A stretch of DNA of 64,000 nt, taken from contig NZ_FNWD01000002.1 of the NCBI RefSeq assembly GCF_900104655.1, positions 248,001 to 312,000 on the forward strand. Direction: 5' to 3'. The notes beneath the pieces are model-generated. The model saw only the letters and a program-made list of their open reading frames with translations. It made no database searches and had not been told where the DNA came from. Positions 18,491-26,882 of this stretch are shown here, piece after piece. Source of the stretch: Millionella massiliensis. Its GTDB lineage: Bacteria; Bacteroidota; Bacteroidia; Bacteroidales; Rikenellaceae. A program made the position numbers and the translations under genes. The stretch's first letter is position 1; each line of letters starts with the position of its first letter.

Positions 18491-18880
18491 ATGGCCAAGT
18501 ATGTATGTATGGGGGCTGTGTTGAAATGTACGTTCGGCCAGATACCCTCGACCCTAATGGTGACCAACCCGATGCGGCCGATGATCCAGAACAAGCCGAA
18601 AGCCACGATTATGGATTTTGCCCCGATGGTCAATGTCATGCCCTTCGGAATGTGTACGACACTGAGCAATCCGATGGTGGCGTCTGCAACGGCTGCTGCG
18701 ATGGGGGTGCTGACCCCCATGCCGTGTATTCCGGTTCCGGTGGCGCCCTGGGCACCCGGCGGGCAGCAACTTATTACCAATATGCCGGCTCTGCTCGATA
18801 ACTGCAAGTTGATGTGTGCCTATGGAGGCAGCATCTCCATCAACATGCCGGGACATACGTGCAATTCGGAGGGGAAATAG
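18491..18880 (+). CDS. PAAR-like (DUF4280) spike-tip protein
   Basis: 129 residues. It starts AKYVCMGAVLKCTFG and contains paired Cys near both ends (CMG, LKC, NCKLMC, TCNSEG) and Gly/Pro-rich turns (PMPCIPVPVAPWAPGG), the pattern of DUF4280 proteins, a PAAR-like family that caps VgrG trimers in subtype iii systems. It sharpens the spike and can recruit effectors. No toxin domain is fused to it. It closes T6SS operon 1 and is followed by a strong hairpin. Confidence 0.85.
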   Translation: MAKYVCMGAVLKCTFGQIPSTLMVTNPMRPMIQNKPKATIMDFAPMVNVMPFGMCTTLSNPMVASATAAAMGVLTPMPCIPVPVAPWAPGGQQLITNMPALLDNCKLMCAYGGSISINMPGHTCNSEGK

Positions 18881-18951
18881 TCTCCTGAACGTTACGTCAC
18901 TCCTGACGGAGTAGTGAAGCGTGAACGTGCCGTTTGTATGCTGTAGAGAAA

Positions 18952-18992
18952 ACAGAGGCGGCCGATCGAAAATATCGATCGGCCGCCTCTGT
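18952..18992. terminator. Bidirectional hairpin terminator between convergent operons
   Basis: A perfect 17-base-pair stem (18952-18968 with 18976-18992) and a 7-base AT loop. The plus side lacks a long T run, but the minus strand reads TTTTCT after the stem, so it best fits termination of the minus-strand coiled-coil gene and probably also closes the plus-strand operon. Confidence 0.8.
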
Positions 18993-19058
18993 GTGTTGAA
19001 CCAATGTTCGGGAGGCCGGGTCTCTGTGGCTCCTGGCGTCAGGAGATTTGCGACGAGG

Positions 19059-19796
19059 TTACTCTTCGGCTGCGGCAAACCCCTCCATGCTCATCTGTTT
19101 ACCGGCGTTTTCGCCGTGTGCCGCCTGCTTTTCCTTTTCGGCACTCTCTTTTTCGGCCTGGGCCTTCAGGTATCTCTGATATGCCTCTTCGATCTGTTTC
19201 TCCTTCTCTTCACGGTAGCCCTTGCAGAGATCGGTATGCTGGTCGTGGAGTTTCTGAAGCTCCTCTTTTGCCTCGTCGATCTCCTCGGGTTTGGCATCGG
19301 CCAACTCTTTGGTAATCTTGGCCGCATACGCTCCGCTGATCTCCTGCAACTTGGACTGTGTTTCGTCGAAAACCGTCTTGACGTATTCCATCCCGGCATC
19401 GTGGCGCTCTTTGTTGACTGCCGGCATGGTGCACAGGATGTATTTCGAATCCTCGCTCGACTCCTGGTTCTCTTCCGTATCGTCGTCGGATGTTTCGTCG
19501 CTCATCGACTTTTGCTCGATCTTGTACTCCGGATGGATGGCAGCGATGGCCTTGCAGATGGGGAAAAGGTATGACGAGTCTTTGGGAATGATGGCAAACT
19601 GATCCTCTTCCGGAATCGCAACATCGGCCACATCCTCCAGATTCAGCGCCTCGCCGCCCACTTCGGGAACGACGGCCAAAAGTGCTGCTGCATCAGCCTT
19701 TACGCTAAAGTGGATGAAGTGATAGTTCATATACATGGTGTGGCCGCTCAACTTTTGTTGCGCCTCATTCAACAGGGTGAACACTTTTTTTCTCAT
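19059..19796 (-). CDS. Charged coiled-coil protein in the T6SS locus, unknown
   Basis: 245 residues, cytoplasmic by prediction (no signal peptide or membrane segment). A compact N-terminal domain (about 1-80, SVKADAAALLAVVPEVGGEAL) is followed by an acidic segment and a long Glu/Lys/Gln-rich coiled coil from about 130 to 225. No family recognised. It lies four bases after the PEGA-type gene with which it shares a minus-strand transcript between the two T6SS operons, so an accessory role such as effector loading or sheath anchoring is possible. It might equally be an unrelated cargo or immunity gene. Confidence 0.6.
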   Translation of the reverse strand: MRKKVFTLLNEAQQKLSGHTMYMNYHFIHFSVKADAAALLAVVPEVGGEALNLEDVADVAIPEEDQFAIIPKDSSYLFPICKAIAAIHPEYKIEQKSMSDETSDDDTEENQESSEDSKYILCTMPAVNKERHDAGMEYVKTVFDETQSKLQEISGAYAAKITKELADAKPEEIDEAKEELQKLHDQHTDLCKGYREEKEKQIEEAYQRYLKAQAEKESAEKEKQAAHGENAGKQMSMEGFAAAEE

Positions 19797-19800
19797 GCCG

Positions 19801-21180
19801 CTATTTCGTTTGGTGTGATGCTCGTTTTTTATGAAGCTGTAAATTTACGTCAATGATGTCGTTACCCCTCAGGATAAGAGTTTTCTCGGCCGATTTATCG
19901 CCTTTGACCAGGGTGATGCGGTAGGAGCGGTTGGTCGGCAGATCTCGCAAGACGCATGGGGTGGTTCCCGCTTCGACGCCGTTCAGGTAGACGGTGGCCC
20001 CCGTTTCGTCGCTCGAAATGTTCAGCAACGCATAATTGGCCCGTGGAGAGGGTAGGCGTATCTCCACCGGTTTGCCAGCTTCGACCCGGAAGTAGCGTGT
20101 TCCCGACTCCAGGCCCTCTTTGCGGGAGCTGACGGCATAAAAACCAGCCGGAAGCTGGCCCTGCCATTCGCCGAGGGCGATTTTTTCGCGGTTGAGCCAG
20201 ATTTCGGTCTCGGCATCGAAGGTGGTGATGTGTACGTCGGCGAGCGATCCGGCCGGAAGCGTATCCTTCCCTGCATTTGTGGGGGCAGGCTCGAGGTGCG
20301 AAGAACCGGAATCGGGACGGGGCGGCGTCTGGGCATATGTCGCGGTTGAACGCATGTTGCTTGTTGAGAGAGGGTGGAGGGTAGAGTCTCGCAAATCGAC
20401 CACCTTTCGTTCGGCATTGGCGATTTCGATGAAACGGTCGTAGCAGAGACGTTCTCCCTGACGAATGCTCACGCGATAGCGTCCCGGCATCAGTCGTCCG
20501 GTTTCGATTCGCTGGTGCCCCATCGGTTGGCCATCCAGCAGGATGAGGCCATCGGGAAGGGCGGTCTCGACGGTCAGGTAGGCGTATGCCGGTTCCAGAA
20601 AATAGAACTTTTCGAGTCGTCCGGTGTCGGTCAGTTCGATCGTGTCGGACAACGGATTGTAAAACGGCGACTCAATCCGGCAGGCGTGGCGTCCGAGTGG
20701 CAGGTACAGCGACAGATGGCCGTCGCGAATGGCATACATCGAGCTGTCTACATATAGGATTGCGTGTGCGGGATCGACTGTGAAGAGGGCCCATTGTTTT
20801 TGCTGGTGGAACTCCTTGTCGGGACTCTCGGTGTGCAGGCTGGCGAGGTAGCGTTTTCGCTTTTTCAGCGGTTTGCCCGGAATGCGCCAGGTGAGTTGTC
20901 CGTAGTCGGGGTGGCTGATGGTCAGAAAGTTGGTGCGGGGCGGCAGGGCGAGGGTGATCGAACCGTCGTTCTCGGTGGCCGTTACGGGCGTGTCGTCTGC
21001 AAGAAACTGAAATCCCGTCTCATTGGTATATAGGTCGAGCAGGGCCTGATGCTTGTCGGTCGGCCACGTGGCTCGTTTGAAAAGGGGTTTTCGGTAACGG
21101 CCGAAATCCTCTACCTGCATCTTCTGTGCCGATGCAGTGAGGGTGATTATGCTGAGTATGATGATCCACAGGTGCTTCAT
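19801..21180 (-). CDS. Exported PEGA-like repeat protein in the T6SS locus
   Basis: 459 residues from MKHLWIIIL (the ATG 11 codons further upstream would precede the signal peptide). A cleavable signal peptide ends LTASAQ. The mature protein contains several beta-rich units with PEGA-like wording: DGLILLDGQPMGHQRIE (about 222-238), AEIWLNREKIALGEW (about 330-345), and GATVYLNGVEAGTTPC (about 405-420). PEGA-type domains are surface or periplasmic beta-sandwich repeats. It is divergent from the E1-tssG operon with its own promoter. A periplasmic role anchoring the apparatus to the cell wall is plausible but unproven. Confidence 0.7.
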   Translation of the reverse strand: MKHLWIIILSIITLTASAQKMQVEDFGRYRKPLFKRATWPTDKHQALLDLYTNETGFQFLADDTPVTATENDGSITLALPPRTNFLTISHPDYGQLTWRIPGKPLKKRKRYLASLHTESPDKEFHQQKQWALFTVDPAHAILYVDSSMYAIRDGHLSLYLPLGRHACRIESPFYNPLSDTIELTDTGRLEKFYFLEPAYAYLTVETALPDGLILLDGQPMGHQRIETGRLMPGRYRVSIRQGERLCYDRFIEIANAERKVVDLRDSTLHPLSTSNMRSTATYAQTPPRPDSGSSHLEPAPTNAGKDTLPAGSLADVHITTFDAETEIWLNREKIALGEWQGQLPAGFYAVSSRKEGLESGTRYFRVEAGKPVEIRLPSPRANYALLNISSDETGATVYLNGVEAGTTPCVLRDLPTNRSYRITLVKGDKSAEKTLILRGNDIIDVNLQLHKKRASHQTK

Positions 21181-21210
21181 CCGCCGGGCTCGTCTGAAAA
21201 GCCGATTATA

Positions 21211-21218
21211 CAAATGTA
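21211..21218 (-). promoter_or_regulatory. Candidate -7 box for the PEGA-like gene
   Basis: On the minus strand the sequence reads TACATTTG, an exact match to the Bacteroidetes -7 consensus TAnnTTTG. It would place the start of transcription about 24 bases before the ATG at 21180. No good -33 TTTG box was found at the expected distance, so support is moderate. Confidence 0.5.
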
Positions 21219-21365
21219 GTAAAATTGCCGTAAAAACATGGGAACGCTTTGGATAGATAGGATGGTGTGGTTCGGAACTTTGGGTGTGTGCCGATGTGCC
21301 GTTATTTCGCGGAATGGTTCAAACGGAATGTGTGTGGGGGCGTGCGGGGTGCTGCGCGTGGGGCT

Positions 21366-21397
21366 TTTGGTACTTTCCTGAATAATTGTTAGTTTTA
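21366..21397 (+). promoter_or_regulatory. Candidate promoter of T6SS operon 2 (E1-tssG operon)
   Basis: TTTG (21366-21369), a 20-base spacer, and TAGTTTTA (21390-21397) match the Bacteroidetes promoter layout with one mismatch in the last base. Transcription would begin near 21404 and leave a leader of about 20 bases before the ATG at 21425. This also argues against the upstream TTG start at 21386. The same final A is seen in the candidate clpV promoter. Confidence 0.4.
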
Positions 21398-21424
21398 AAC
21401 GGAAAAAATGTGCGACATTTGAGC

Positions 21425-22654
21425 ATGAAAAATGGCGATCCGATTCCGACTTTGACCGAGGCCTGGGACGAGGAAATATTCTCGCAACTCTCCTGGTTTC
21501 GTGTCGATCGGCTGAGGCGGGCCAAAGTGATGGTCGTAGGCTGTGGAGCTTTGGGAAACGAGGTGTTGAAGAATCTGACGCTGTTTGGAGTGGGCCATCT
21601 GGTCGTTGTGGATTTCGACACGGTCGAGCCGTCCAACCTGACGCGCTCCGTGCTGTTCCGGCAAACGGATGTTGGGCGTGCAAAAGTCGAAGTGGTGGCG
21701 GAACGGTTGCGGGAGATCAATCCTGCCGTGCAGGTTCTGCCTGTCCGTGGCGATATCGGGCACGATGTTGGACTGGGGCTTTTGCGGCAGATGGATGCGG
21801 TCGTCGGATGTGTGGACAACCGATGGGCGCGTTACTGTCTGAATCGCCTCTGCATGCGGGCCGGCGTTCCCTGGGTGGATGGCGGAATCGATGCGCTGGA
21901 AGGAACGGCTCGGGTGTTTGCTCCCGGAAAGAACTGTTATGCCTGCAACCTGGGGCCCGAGGCGCTGAAGGATTTGTCCTATCGGCTCTCCTGCTCCTCG
22001 GCCATCCGTCGAAACGAACAGGCGGGACGTGCTCCGACCACACCGGTCATCGCTTCGATTATCGGCGCGGTTCAGGCGCAGGAGACCGTGAAACTGTTGC
22101 ACCCCGATGAGTTGCAGCGGGGTGAGTTGACCTCGCTCTGCGGGAAAATGTTTTATTACGAGGGGCAACACCTTACTTCGCGTATGGTGGATTTCGTGGG
22201 TTACGACCTCGAATGTCCGCTGCATGAGCGTTGGGAACCGGTCGAAAAGGTGGGCGTGACGACTCGGTGGCGGGTGGGTGACGTGCTGGCTTGTCTGTCC
22301 GAACGTTTTGAAGACCCGGAGACGGCCGTTTCGCTGGGAGACCACAACTTTGTGGATTATGTGGTCGTTCGGAAGGATGACCGTCGGGTGCGGGTCATGC
22401 AGCCGGATCACGCTGTCGAATCGTTCGTGGAGGAGGAGCCGACGCTGAGCCGTCTTCCTTTCTCGGCCATGTACCAGCACGAGATCAGAATGCTCGACGC
22501 CCGCTTCCCGTATCCGGAGCTGACGCTGGGACAGGTGGGGATTCCGCCGTGGGAGGTGCTGTACGTGAAAACTCGTGGCGGGGTTCGCTATGTGGAGCTG
22601 GCCGATGAACTCGATTATGCGCAATTTTTATATGACAGTAACCCGGTAGGATGA
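21425..22654 (+). CDS. E1-like ubiquitin-activating (ThiF-family) enzyme of the T6SS locus
   Basis: 409 residues. The ThiF/MoeB/E1 adenylation fold is clear: nucleotide loop GCGALG at 39-44, DFD at 63-65, SNLTRSVLF at 70-78 with Arg74 (the E1 Arg/Asn motif), Lys87, and CVDN at 129-132. CYAC (171-174) fits the zinc/crossover region, and Cys190 in SCSSA aligns with the catalytic Cys position of Uba4/ThiF before the VIASIIGAVQAQE helix. E1 enzymes adenylate the C-terminal Gly of a ubiquitin-like protein and pass it to an E2. Residues about 230-409 are an extra domain containing TLGQVGIPPWEVLYV, similar to a beta-grasp strand pattern. Its TGA overlaps the tssG ATG (ATGA), tying it to baseplate translation. 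Confidence 0.85.
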   Translation: MKNGDPIPTLTEAWDEEIFSQLSWFRVDRLRRAKVMVVGCGALGNEVLKNLTLFGVGHLVVVDFDTVEPSNLTRSVLFRQTDVGRAKVEVVAERLREINPAVQVLPVRGDIGHDVGLGLLRQMDAVVGCVDNRWARYCLNRLCMRAGVPWVDGGIDALEGTARVFAPGKNCYACNLGPEALKDLSYRLSCSSAIRRNEQAGRAPTTPVIASIIGAVQAQETVKLLHPDELQRGELTSLCGKMFYYEGQHLTSRMVDFVGYDLECPLHERWEPVEKVGVTTRWRVGDVLACLSERFEDPETAVSLGDHNFVDYVVVRKDDRRVRVMQPDHAVESFVEEEPTLSRLPFSAMYQHEIRMLDARFPYPELTLGQVGIPPWEVLYVKTRGGVRYVELADELDYAQFLYDSNPVG

Positions 22655-23466
22655 ACAGAAACGATCTTTTTGACATCAGTGCGGAGTGCCTGTTGAACTA
22701 CCTCTATCCGGACTTGACGGAGCAGTGGGAGGTGGAGTGTGCCGGGACGTTTTATCGGAATTACTCGCCCGACGTACTCTCGGTCGATCCCGAGCAGCAC
22801 ACGGTGCGTCTGGCTCGGGACAGCTTTTTGAGGCTGCTGCCTCAGGGGGTGATCGCCCGTGAGAACGCGTTGCGGGGCGGCGATTTCGATCAGAAGTACG
22901 AGGCGCTCAAAAAACGGGAAGAGCTCCTTCGTGAGCTTTTCAAACCGATCGATACACTGGCTTTTCGTTCCCGGCTCCATCTCGAAAAAGAGGCGGCACG
23001 GCTCGCCTCCGAGAAACTCTCCATTCTGCTCGAACGTTACGTGGGGTACGACTGGACCGGCGAGACGGATCCCTATGTGCGGAGCGTGGCTCCGTTGCTG
23101 CTCTTCATCAGCCACTTGCGGGCCGATTTCGGTTTCATTCGCAACCTGTTGGCCGAACTGTTTCAATGCGAGGTGCAGATGAAGATCGGCCGATACACCT
23201 GGGAGGAGGGGAGTGCCTGTTCGCAGCCGTCGGTTGAGTATGAACTCATCGTTCCGCACCTGACGGCTGAAACGTATCGCGAAATGGATCGGAAAATAGA
23301 CCCGCTGCGGGAGTTCATCAATGAGTGGTTCATTCCGTTCGACACCCGGTGCGCCATCCGCCTGCGGTACCACCGCCAGCCTTTCGTCCTGGGCGAGAGC
23401 CTGCTCCTGGACTACAATACAGAAATAGCTGCTCAAACATCATCCAGCCAGTACGCTGACAAGTAG
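22651..23466 (+). CDS. tssG: T6SS baseplate wedge protein TssG (subtype iii)
   Basis: 271 residues, cytoplasmic. Position directly before tssK-tssE-tssF and the segment VRLARDSFLRLLPQGVI (about 49-65), followed by a helical part with FKPIDTLAFRSRLHLEKEA (about 96-114), match the shorter TssG of Bacteroidetes systems. In other T6SSs, TssG and two TssF make the wedge core with TssE and TssK. The C-terminus carries an IRLRYHRQPFVLGESLLLDY strand pair like the TssG trifurcation-unit end. The family is weakly conserved, so the call relies partly on gene order. Confidence 0.75.
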   Translation: MNRNDLFDISAECLLNYLYPDLTEQWEVECAGTFYRNYSPDVLSVDPEQHTVRLARDSFLRLLPQGVIARENALRGGDFDQKYEALKKREELLRELFKPIDTLAFRSRLHLEKEAARLASEKLSILLERYVGYDWTGETDPYVRSVAPLLLFISHLRADFGFIRNLLAELFQCEVQMKIGRYTWEEGSACSQPSVEYELIVPHLTAETYREMDRKIDPLREFINEWFIPFDTRCAIRLRYHRQPFVLGESLLLDYNTEIAAQTSSSQYADK

Positions 23467-23475
23467 GAAAGCCTT

Positions 23476-24618
23476 ATGAATATCAATTCGAGAATAGACT
23501 GGGAATCGGGCATGGCCCTCTCCGCCCAAACGTTTGTCGAACTGGACGCGAACATCGTCCGGAGACAGCAGGCGGTCAATCGGGCCGTGAACGGCAACCA
23601 ATTCGGCCTGATCCCCTTTACCGAGTTCGACTGTCGGGGAGGATTTGTTCGTAATAAATTGGAAATCGAACGTTTGACCTGCATGGCGCTGCTGCCGTCG
23701 GGCAGAATTCTGCACGTCGACGAGAAGGTGGTGGTGTCGGTGCCGCTGGTCTACGGCGACGAGTATTACCTGGCGTGTGGATTCGGCGACGCGGAAGTGG
23801 CGTTCGATGTCAAAACGGTGCCTTTCGTCCGGCCCGAATACACCTTCGGTATCTATGCGCTCGACGAGCTGCAGGGAACCGATCTCTTCCCGGTGATGAA
23901 GTTTAAGGTCAACGACGGGGTGTTCCTCATCGATGACTCCTATATCCCGCCCTGTCTGCATCTCTCGTCAGACGATCGATTTCGTACCTGTCTCGAACAA
24001 CTGGCCGCGAAAGTCGCCCTGTTGGCCGAGCATGCGAATCTGGAGTCCGGCGAGGGGAAACGGGCTTTCCAACGCTATGCCTATCTGCTGAAAAAATACG
24101 ACACGAACCATCGCACCTCCCATCTTCTCCAGTTGACGTGGGAGATTGCGCAGGCTGTCGACTACTATATCGTCGCCCCCAATACGGAGACTCCGGTTGC
24201 GATCCGCGACTATTCGGAGTACGACGTTGCGGGCTGGCTGAACTGGCTGGGCGAGTATCTGCACAGTGCGGCGACCATTCTGGATAAAGTCGTACTGGAA
24301 GATCACTCCATCGATTTCGAGGCCCTGAAAGAGCAGGTCAAGATCGAACTGTACGAACGGCTCTATCCCGAGCTCTACGAGCGACTGTACGAGGAGCTGA
24401 AGGCGAAACTGCATGCCGAACTCACGGAAGAGCTGCTCGCCAAAGTAACCGACCACATCGAGCACCGGTTTAAACCGGCATTGCACGATCAGCTCTCGGG
24501 CGAATTGTCGACCGAGCTGTCGGAACACCTGTTCAGCAGCCTGTATGAAAGTTTGTATAACGCCCTGTATGTCCCTGTCGAGCAGGAGGAACAGGAGGAA
24601 TATGTACCCTTAATTTAG
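23476..24618 (+). CDS. tssK: T6SS baseplate protein TssK with a helical-repeat C-terminus
   Basis: 380 residues. The start INSRIDWESGMALSAQTFVELD matches the TssK opening, which in other systems contains W-x-GM-x-L-x-PQHF. The shell and neck domains run to about residue 280. In place of the usual receptor-binding C-terminal domain, residues about 285-372 are a helical segment of repeated short units (LYERLYPELYERLYEELKAKL and similar), probably an extended coiled or solenoid helix. TssK links the baseplate to the membrane complex in proteobacteria by its C-terminus. Subtype iii lacks TssJLM, so the altered end probably binds a different partner. It sits 9 bases after tssG. Confidence 0.85.
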   Translation: MNINSRIDWESGMALSAQTFVELDANIVRRQQAVNRAVNGNQFGLIPFTEFDCRGGFVRNKLEIERLTCMALLPSGRILHVDEKVVVSVPLVYGDEYYLACGFGDAEVAFDVKTVPFVRPEYTFGIYALDELQGTDLFPVMKFKVNDGVFLIDDSYIPPCLHLSSDDRFRTCLEQLAAKVALLAEHANLESGEGKRAFQRYAYLLKKYDTNHRTSHLLQLTWEIAQAVDYYIVAPNTETPVAIRDYSEYDVAGWLNWLGEYLHSAATILDKVVLEDHSIDFEALKEQVKIELYERLYPELYERLYEELKAKLHAELTEELLAKVTDHIEHRFKPALHDQLSGELSTELSEHLFSSLYESLYNALYVPVEQEEQEEYVPLI

Positions 24619-24624
24619 CGAGTG

Positions 24625-25071
24625 ATGAGTATTTTACTTCCTTTGCAGGTGTCCAGGGGGCGTTTGTCGAGAACCGATGACCGGAAAACGGCGGTGGATG
24701 CGTTTCTCGATCTGCTGTTGATTACGCCGTGCGGCAGTTGTGTGGCCGATCCTCAATTCGGGTTTGTCTTCAACAACCTGAAATTCGAAATCTTCAACGA
24801 GAACGAAGGGGTCATCTACAACTCGAACGATACGGATGCGATGGCTGCGGATCTCTATGGTAAAAAGGTGTCGGGTACGTCGAAAAGTGTCAATACCTTT
24901 GCCACCGAGCTGAAACAGGTGATCGAAAGGTATGAGAAACGGCTCTCCGAAGTCTCCGTTTCGATGACCTACCTCAAAGGCCGTAAAAAAATACAGGTCC
25001 ATGTCGAAGGGGTCCTGACCGAGGGTGGTGAACCGTACCGTTACGACTCTCACATCGACCTTTGGAACTAA
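24625..25071 (+). CDS. tssE: T6SS gp25-like baseplate protein TssE
   Basis: 148 residues from ATG 24625 (GTG at 24622 is an alternative). The gp25/TssE signature is clear: FLDLLLITPCGSCVADPQFGFVF at about 27-49, with a conserved Asp-Pro-x-FG motif. In T6SS and phage baseplates this small protein starts sheath assembly on the wedge. It follows tssK by six bases and precedes tssF. The C-terminal half (YEKRLSEVSVSMTYLKGRKK) matches the E-x-R motif region (E-K-R-L) that is found in family members. Confidence 0.9.
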   Translation: MSILLPLQVSRGRLSRTDDRKTAVDAFLDLLLITPCGSCVADPQFGFVFNNLKFEIFNENEGVIYNSNDTDAMAADLYGKKVSGTSKSVNTFATELKQVIERYEKRLSEVSVSMTYLKGRKKIQVHVEGVLTEGGEPYRYDSHIDLWN

Positions 25072-25119
25072 CCCATCCCCGATGCGCTCGCTCGAACATA
25101 GAACGAAAAAGGAAATGCA

Positions 25120-26817
25120 ATGAGACAGACGATATTCACCACACGCCAACGAGCCGAAGAGATCCTCAAGGAGGCCGTCGCCATCTGGGAACACAGTGTC
25201 AATGGCGAACATCTGGAAGGGGTGGAGCAGGATCCTGTTTTTTCCTTGCTGATGACTGCGCTGGCCTATCAGGCCAACGAAATCGATAACGAGATCGAAC
25301 AGCTCCGCACCGACGTTCTCGATGAATTTGCCCGTATGCTCATCCCCTATGAGCGGATTCACGCCCTTCCGGCCACGGCGCTGGTCGAGGTGGCTCCCGA
25401 TGAGCAGGTGCCCGAACTGGTGCTCGATCAGCACACGCGGTTTACGCTGTCGGACAGCTCCTACACCTTTATCCCGATGCTTCGGACCCGGGTGCTCAAT
25501 GCCGCCGTGTCGTCTGTGGTCCGGCTCGACAACCGGCGCTGGAAGGTGACTCTGCAGTGTAAAGAACCTGTCGCCAACCTCTCCGGAGTGACGTTCCGGA
25601 TCGGCAATAACCACTTTCAGGATCTGAAACTCTTTGTCAACGGACACCCCCTGCCGCTCATTAAACCGTGGGATTATGCCGATCTGCCACTGTCGGGCTG
25701 TTTTTCGTTGGAAAACCGAATCTACAATAGTTCGTCGCTCTTTCAACCCAGCCACATCTGGTTCGATCTGTTTGCCAGACAGAACGTCAGACTCTTTGCC
25801 GTTGACAGCTATAAAACCCCTCAGGGACAGTCGTATCCCTCCGAGAAGGTCGAACTGGTGTTCGAATTTGTCGGCATCGACGACAATTTCCTGTTCGACA
25901 AGGAGCAGTTGTCACTGAACTGCACGCTGCTGGTCAATGCCGTCGTGCGTACGGCAACCCTCTCGTCGCAATCGCCCCTGGCTCGGCTGACCGGCGAAAG
26001 CGGCGATCTTGAAAAATGGCAGTTCCTGCATCTGGTTCGCCCGCCCGATATGCAGCTTTTTCGCGACGAACCGCTCGAACTTCGCCATGTCGCTGCCGAC
26101 CGTTTCGAGGCTGACCGGCTGGTCAAACTGGCCACAACGCTGATCAGCCGCTTTTCGTCCGACTATTACGCTTTTCAGGGGATCGAGTCGCTGCGCGAAG
26201 GCAGCTTCATGGAGCAGTTCTATGCCCTGCTGAAACGGATGTCGGAAAGTATTGCCAAAGCCGCCCCGCAAAAGGGCCCCGGGCTGTATCTGATGCTCCG
26301 GAACGTGCATGGATTCCACCCTAAAGAGGTTAGCCTCAATGTCGATTATCTGATGACCAACGGCAGTGCCGTGAACGCGCTTTTGAGCGGCAAAAGTCAG
26401 TTTGTCGCTTCGTCGGTGAGTCATGTCCGGTCGGCCCGGCTGCTGGCCGACCCGATGCCCGGCTTCGATGAATTGCAGAGCCTCGATGCGCAGAACACGC
26501 TGGCCCGCTACTACCTGATAACGAACGACCGTATCGTGACGCCGGCCGACATCAAAGTTCTGTGCTATAACGAGCTGGCCGGTCGCTTCGGAATCATGAA
26601 CGATATGGTGGAACGGATCAAGGTGCGTCAGGTGCAGCACGCCGAACGCAACCATTGCGGCTTCGAAACGCAGGTCTTCATCACGCTGAAGGACAACCCC
26701 TTCATCAAACGCAGCTTTCAGGACAAGATTCCGATGACCGAACTGACCCTTCAGAAGATGATCGAGGTGCGGAGCACCAATGTGTTCCCGGTTCAGGTCA
26801 CGATCGAAATCGTCTGA
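25120..26817 (+). CDS. tssF: T6SS baseplate wedge protein TssF
   Basis: 565 residues. N-terminal VNGEHLEGVEQDPVFSLLMTALAYQANEIDNEIEQL and DEFARMLIPYERIHALPATALVEVAP, the latter being the TssF motif with PxxxxxPA-x-A. The family core includes beta-rich segments (IWFDLFARQNVRLFAVDSYKTPQG). TssF pairs with TssG to make the baseplate wedge. It starts 48 bases after tssE, within the operon. The length is close to the family range of about 560-620. There is no unusual domain attached. Confidence 0.9.
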   Translation: MRQTIFTTRQRAEEILKEAVAIWEHSVNGEHLEGVEQDPVFSLLMTALAYQANEIDNEIEQLRTDVLDEFARMLIPYERIHALPATALVEVAPDEQVPELVLDQHTRFTLSDSSYTFIPMLRTRVLNAAVSSVVRLDNRRWKVTLQCKEPVANLSGVTFRIGNNHFQDLKLFVNGHPLPLIKPWDYADLPLSGCFSLENRIYNSSSLFQPSHIWFDLFARQNVRLFAVDSYKTPQGQSYPSEKVELVFEFVGIDDNFLFDKEQLSLNCTLLVNAVVRTATLSSQSPLARLTGESGDLEKWQFLHLVRPPDMQLFRDEPLELRHVAADRFEADRLVKLATTLISRFSSDYYAFQGIESLREGSFMEQFYALLKRMSESIAKAAPQKGPGLYLMLRNVHGFHPKEVSLNVDYLMTNGSAVNALLSGKSQFVASSVSHVRSARLLADPMPGFDELQSLDAQNTLARYYLITNDRIVTPADIKVLCYNELAGRFGIMNDMVERIKVRQVQHAERNHCGFETQVFITLKDNPFIKRSFQDKIPMTELTLQKMIEVRSTNVFPVQVTIEIV

Positions 26818-26882
26818 GCCGATCGGTGCGATTTTCCCGGCCATTGATGTACAAAGAATTGATAACGAACAAATAGCCATTC

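Noticed and set aside
21386-21424. TTG start for the E1 gene
   Set aside because: The candidate promoter overlaps this stretch, and the ATG at 21425 gives a normal E1 N-terminus.
21395-22624. A 409-codon open frame on the minus strand opposite the E1 gene
   Set aside because: It is antisense to a gene with clear ThiF motifs and carries only His/Arg-rich shadow sequence with no domain.
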